NCBI GenBank assembly: GCA_016182105.1 | Contig: JACOXZ010000012.1 | Coordinates: 1 to 33,885 of the forward strand | Direction: 5' to 3' | Length of the DNA: 33,885 bases | Source of the DNA: Candidatus Liptonbacteria bacterium | GTDB taxonomy: Bacteria; Patescibacteriota; Minisyncoccia; UBA6257; 2-01-FULL-56-20 | Part shown: positions 31,813-33,885 of the stretch, piece after piece | How the letters are laid out: every line of letters begins with the position of its first letter | Numbering within the stretch: the first letter of the stretch is position 1 | The notes under the pieces: model-generated | What the model was told of the DNA's origin: nothing | What the model saw: the letters and a program-made list of their open reading frames with translations, nothing else | Databases searched by the model: none | Made by a program: the position numbers and the translations under genes

Positions 31813-33885
31813 CTACTGATTTTTACCATGACAATGCTTGTACTTAACTGGCCGTCCATCTGGCTTTTTCGCTCCGCACGGGCAGGGATCGTTGCGTCCA
31901 ATTTTCATCCCGCTCCTCGGGATTCCGGTGGGCAAGCCTACTTTTTTCGTTGCTTGTTGCGATTGGATTCCAGTTTGCGTTTGGCTTTGAGCCAACTTAA
32001 ATATATTACTAAAAATCCACCCGTTGAAGTTCTGCCAGAGGTCTTTAAATAAGCGGTGGCTTTCTCTGCGGTACTCCACAAGCGGATCTTTCTGGCCATA
32101 AGCCCGAAGGCCGATAGACTCGCTTAAGGCCTCAAGGTCGTCCAAATGATTCATCCACAGAAGATCGAGAAGACCAAGAATCCTGCTTCGCGACATCTGG
32201 TCGCCCGCAATCTCCAAACTGCGCTTTTGAATCAATTCTTTCAGTTTTTCTATTTCGTCTTCATTCAGTTCGCCGGCTTTAACCTCCGCTCCAATCGGCC
32301 ACTGATTTTCATTCGTCAAGAGTTTGGCCTCTTCAAAAATTTTCTTTAATTCCACCTCCCCTAGAGCTCTTATATTTTTCTCCAAATACTCACTTGATGC
32401 ACCACTTACAATTTTAGCGACATCTTCTCGATTTACGCTTGTGAGAATCCGCTGCCTCTCTTTATAAACAGCAATTCTCTGTTTATTCAGGACATCGTCA
32501 TACTCGAGCAAGTGTTTGCGCATGTCGAAATTCGCGCCCTCTACCTTGGCCTGGGCCTGTTCAACAGCCTTCGAGACAATTCCCAACTGAATCGGCTGAT
32601 CATCCGGCAAGTTAAATCGCTCCATTAAACCCTTAATGCGATCTCCGCCGAAAATCCTCACTAAATCATCTTCAAGCGAAAGGAAAAACTGCGAGGAACC
32701 GGGATCGCCTTGCCTGCCAGCCCGGCCTCTGAGCTGGTTATCAATCCGCCTGGCCTCGTGCCGTTCGGTCCCGATAACGTGGAGGCCGCCGAGTTCCTTA
32801 ATTTTTTGCGCTTCTTCCAGCTTTGGGGGATTCCCTCCCAGGATTATGTCCACTCCTCGGCCTGCCACATTAGTTGCCACAGTTATACCTTTGAGTCGGC
32901 CGGCTTGGGCAATTATCGCGCCTTCACGCTCATTGTTTTTAGCATTCAAAACCTCGTGGGGAATGCTGGCTTTAGCGAGCATCGCCGAGAGAAGCTCGTT
33001 TTTTTCAATCGAGGTCGTCCCTAAAAGCACTGGCTGGCCTTTTCTATAGCGTTCCTTAACTTCCCTGACCACAGCCGCATACTTGGCTTTGAGATTTTTG
33101 TAAATCACATCAGAGAGGTTTAGGCGGACTAGAGGTTTATTGGTGGGAATGCTTACCACGTCCAAGTTGTAAACTTTATAAAACTCTTCAGCCGAGGTTT
33201 GGGCAGTGCCGGTCATCCCAGCTATTTTTTCGTAAAGACGGAAATAGTTTTGGATGGAAATTTTGGCGTAGGTTCGCGATTCTTCTTTAACCAACACGCC
33301 TTCTTTGGCTTCGATTGCCTGGTGGAGCCCTCCGCTATATCGCCTGCCAAGAAGCATTCTGCCAGTGAACTCATCAACAATAATGACTTCGTTCTGCTTA
33401 ACTACATAATCCTTGTCTCGGTGGAAAAGCGCTTTGGCTTTCAAGCTTTCTTCGAGGTAATGGACCAAACGGAAATTTTCCGGCGCATATAAATTCTCCA
33501 CACCGATTATTTTCTCAACTTTCTCGATGCCAGCCTCGGTGATCGAAACCGAACGAAACTTTTCATCAACCGTATAGTCAGTATCTTTTTCGAGACGGCC
33601 GACCACCCGCGTGAAGAGTTTATAGAACTCGCTCGATTCGGTATCCGGCGCGGCAATGATAAGCGGGGTCCTTGCCTCATCAATTAAGATTGAGTCAACC
33701 TCGTCGATAATAGCGTAGTGGTGGCCTCGTTGGACTTGATCCTCGGGGCTCTGAGTAAGATTGTCTCTTAAATAGTCGAATCCGAATTCATGGTTAGTGC
33801 CATAGGTGATATCCGCTAAATAGGCCTCGCGTCTAAGTATAGGCCGTAAGAATTTCGTCTGAACGAGAAAACTACCGGTTGTATC
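31813..33885 (-). CDS. secA: preprotein translocase subunit SecA (5' end beyond window)
   Basis: Reading frame continues past 33606 to the window edge (ADITYGTNHEFGFDYLRDNL, AIIDEVDSILIDEARTPLI); GMTGTAQTSAEEF, TNVAGRGVDI, SEC-C C-terminus. Confidence 0.96.
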   Translation of the reverse strand, partial: DTTGSFLVQTKFLRPILRREAYLADITYGTNHEFGFDYLRDNLTQSPEDQVQRGHHYAIIDEVDSILIDEARTPLIIAAPDTESSEFYKLFTRVVGRLEKDTDYTVDEKFRSVSITEAGIEKVEKIIGVENLYAPENFRLVHYLEESLKAKALFHRDKDYVVKQNEVIIVDEFTGRMLLGRRYSGGLHQAIEAKEGVLVKEESRTYAKISIQNYFRLYEKIAGMTGTAQTSAEEFYKVYNLDVVSIPTNKPLVRLNLSDVIYKNLKAKYAAVVREVKERYRKGQPVLLGTTSIEKNELLSAMLAKASIPHEVLNAKNNEREGAIIAQAGRLKGITVATNVAGRGVDIILGGNPPKLEEAQKIKELGGLHVIGTERHEARRIDNQLRGRAGRQGDPGSSQFFLSLEDDLVRIFGGDRIKGLMERFNLPDDQPIQLGIVSKAVEQAQAKVEGANFDMRKHLLEYDDVLNKQRIAVYKERQRILTSVNREDVAKIVSGASSEYLEKNIRALGEVELKKIFEEAKLLTNENQWPIGAEVKAGELNEDEIEKLKELIQKRSLEIAGDQMSRSRILGLLDLLWMNHLDDLEALSESIGLRAYGQKDPLVEYRRESHRLFKDLWQNFNGWIFSNIFKLAQSQTQTGIQSQQATKKVGLPTGIPRSGMKIGRNDPCPCGAKKPDGRPVKYKHCHGKNQ

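Overview
The window looks like a chromosomal segment from an uncultured, small-genome bacterium, most likely CPR/Parcubacteria-like; this is inferred from gene content and from short repeat families inside genes, with no database search. Left third: a carbohydrate locus (GH130-type glycosidase/phosphorylase, GT4 fused to an (alpha/alpha)6-like domain, GDE-like protein, second GT4, PIG-L deacetylase, bifunctional PGI/PMI). Then MGMT-type protein, GerMN/Gmad2 lipoprotein-like protein, nth, VIT-family transporter and a giant prepilin-like TIG/FN3/Gly-rich surface protein. Middle: uvrC, uvrA and uvrB interleaved with small minus-strand genes of mostly unknown function, each with its own promoter and terminator, plus RelBE-like and HicB-like TA genes. 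Right: ECF sigma / DUF5667 / DUF5666-like operon, a nucleotidyltransferase pair and secA (cut by the right edge). Most interesting non-coding signals: (1) two intergenic copies of a ~145-160 nt structured RNA-like element whose helices covary while bulges and loops stay fixed (8105-8247, 9674-9835); (2) a ~370 nt orphan ncRNA candidate with its own sigma70 promoter and terminator (10508-10915); (3) a family of 36-42 bp palindromes just upstream of promoters; (4) repeat-derived in-frame insertions in UvrC and UvrB; (5) a nucleotidyltransferase module bracketed by a duplicated secA 3' end, leaving a SEC-C motif in frame after the amber stop. No CRISPR array, rRNA or convincing tRNA was seen.
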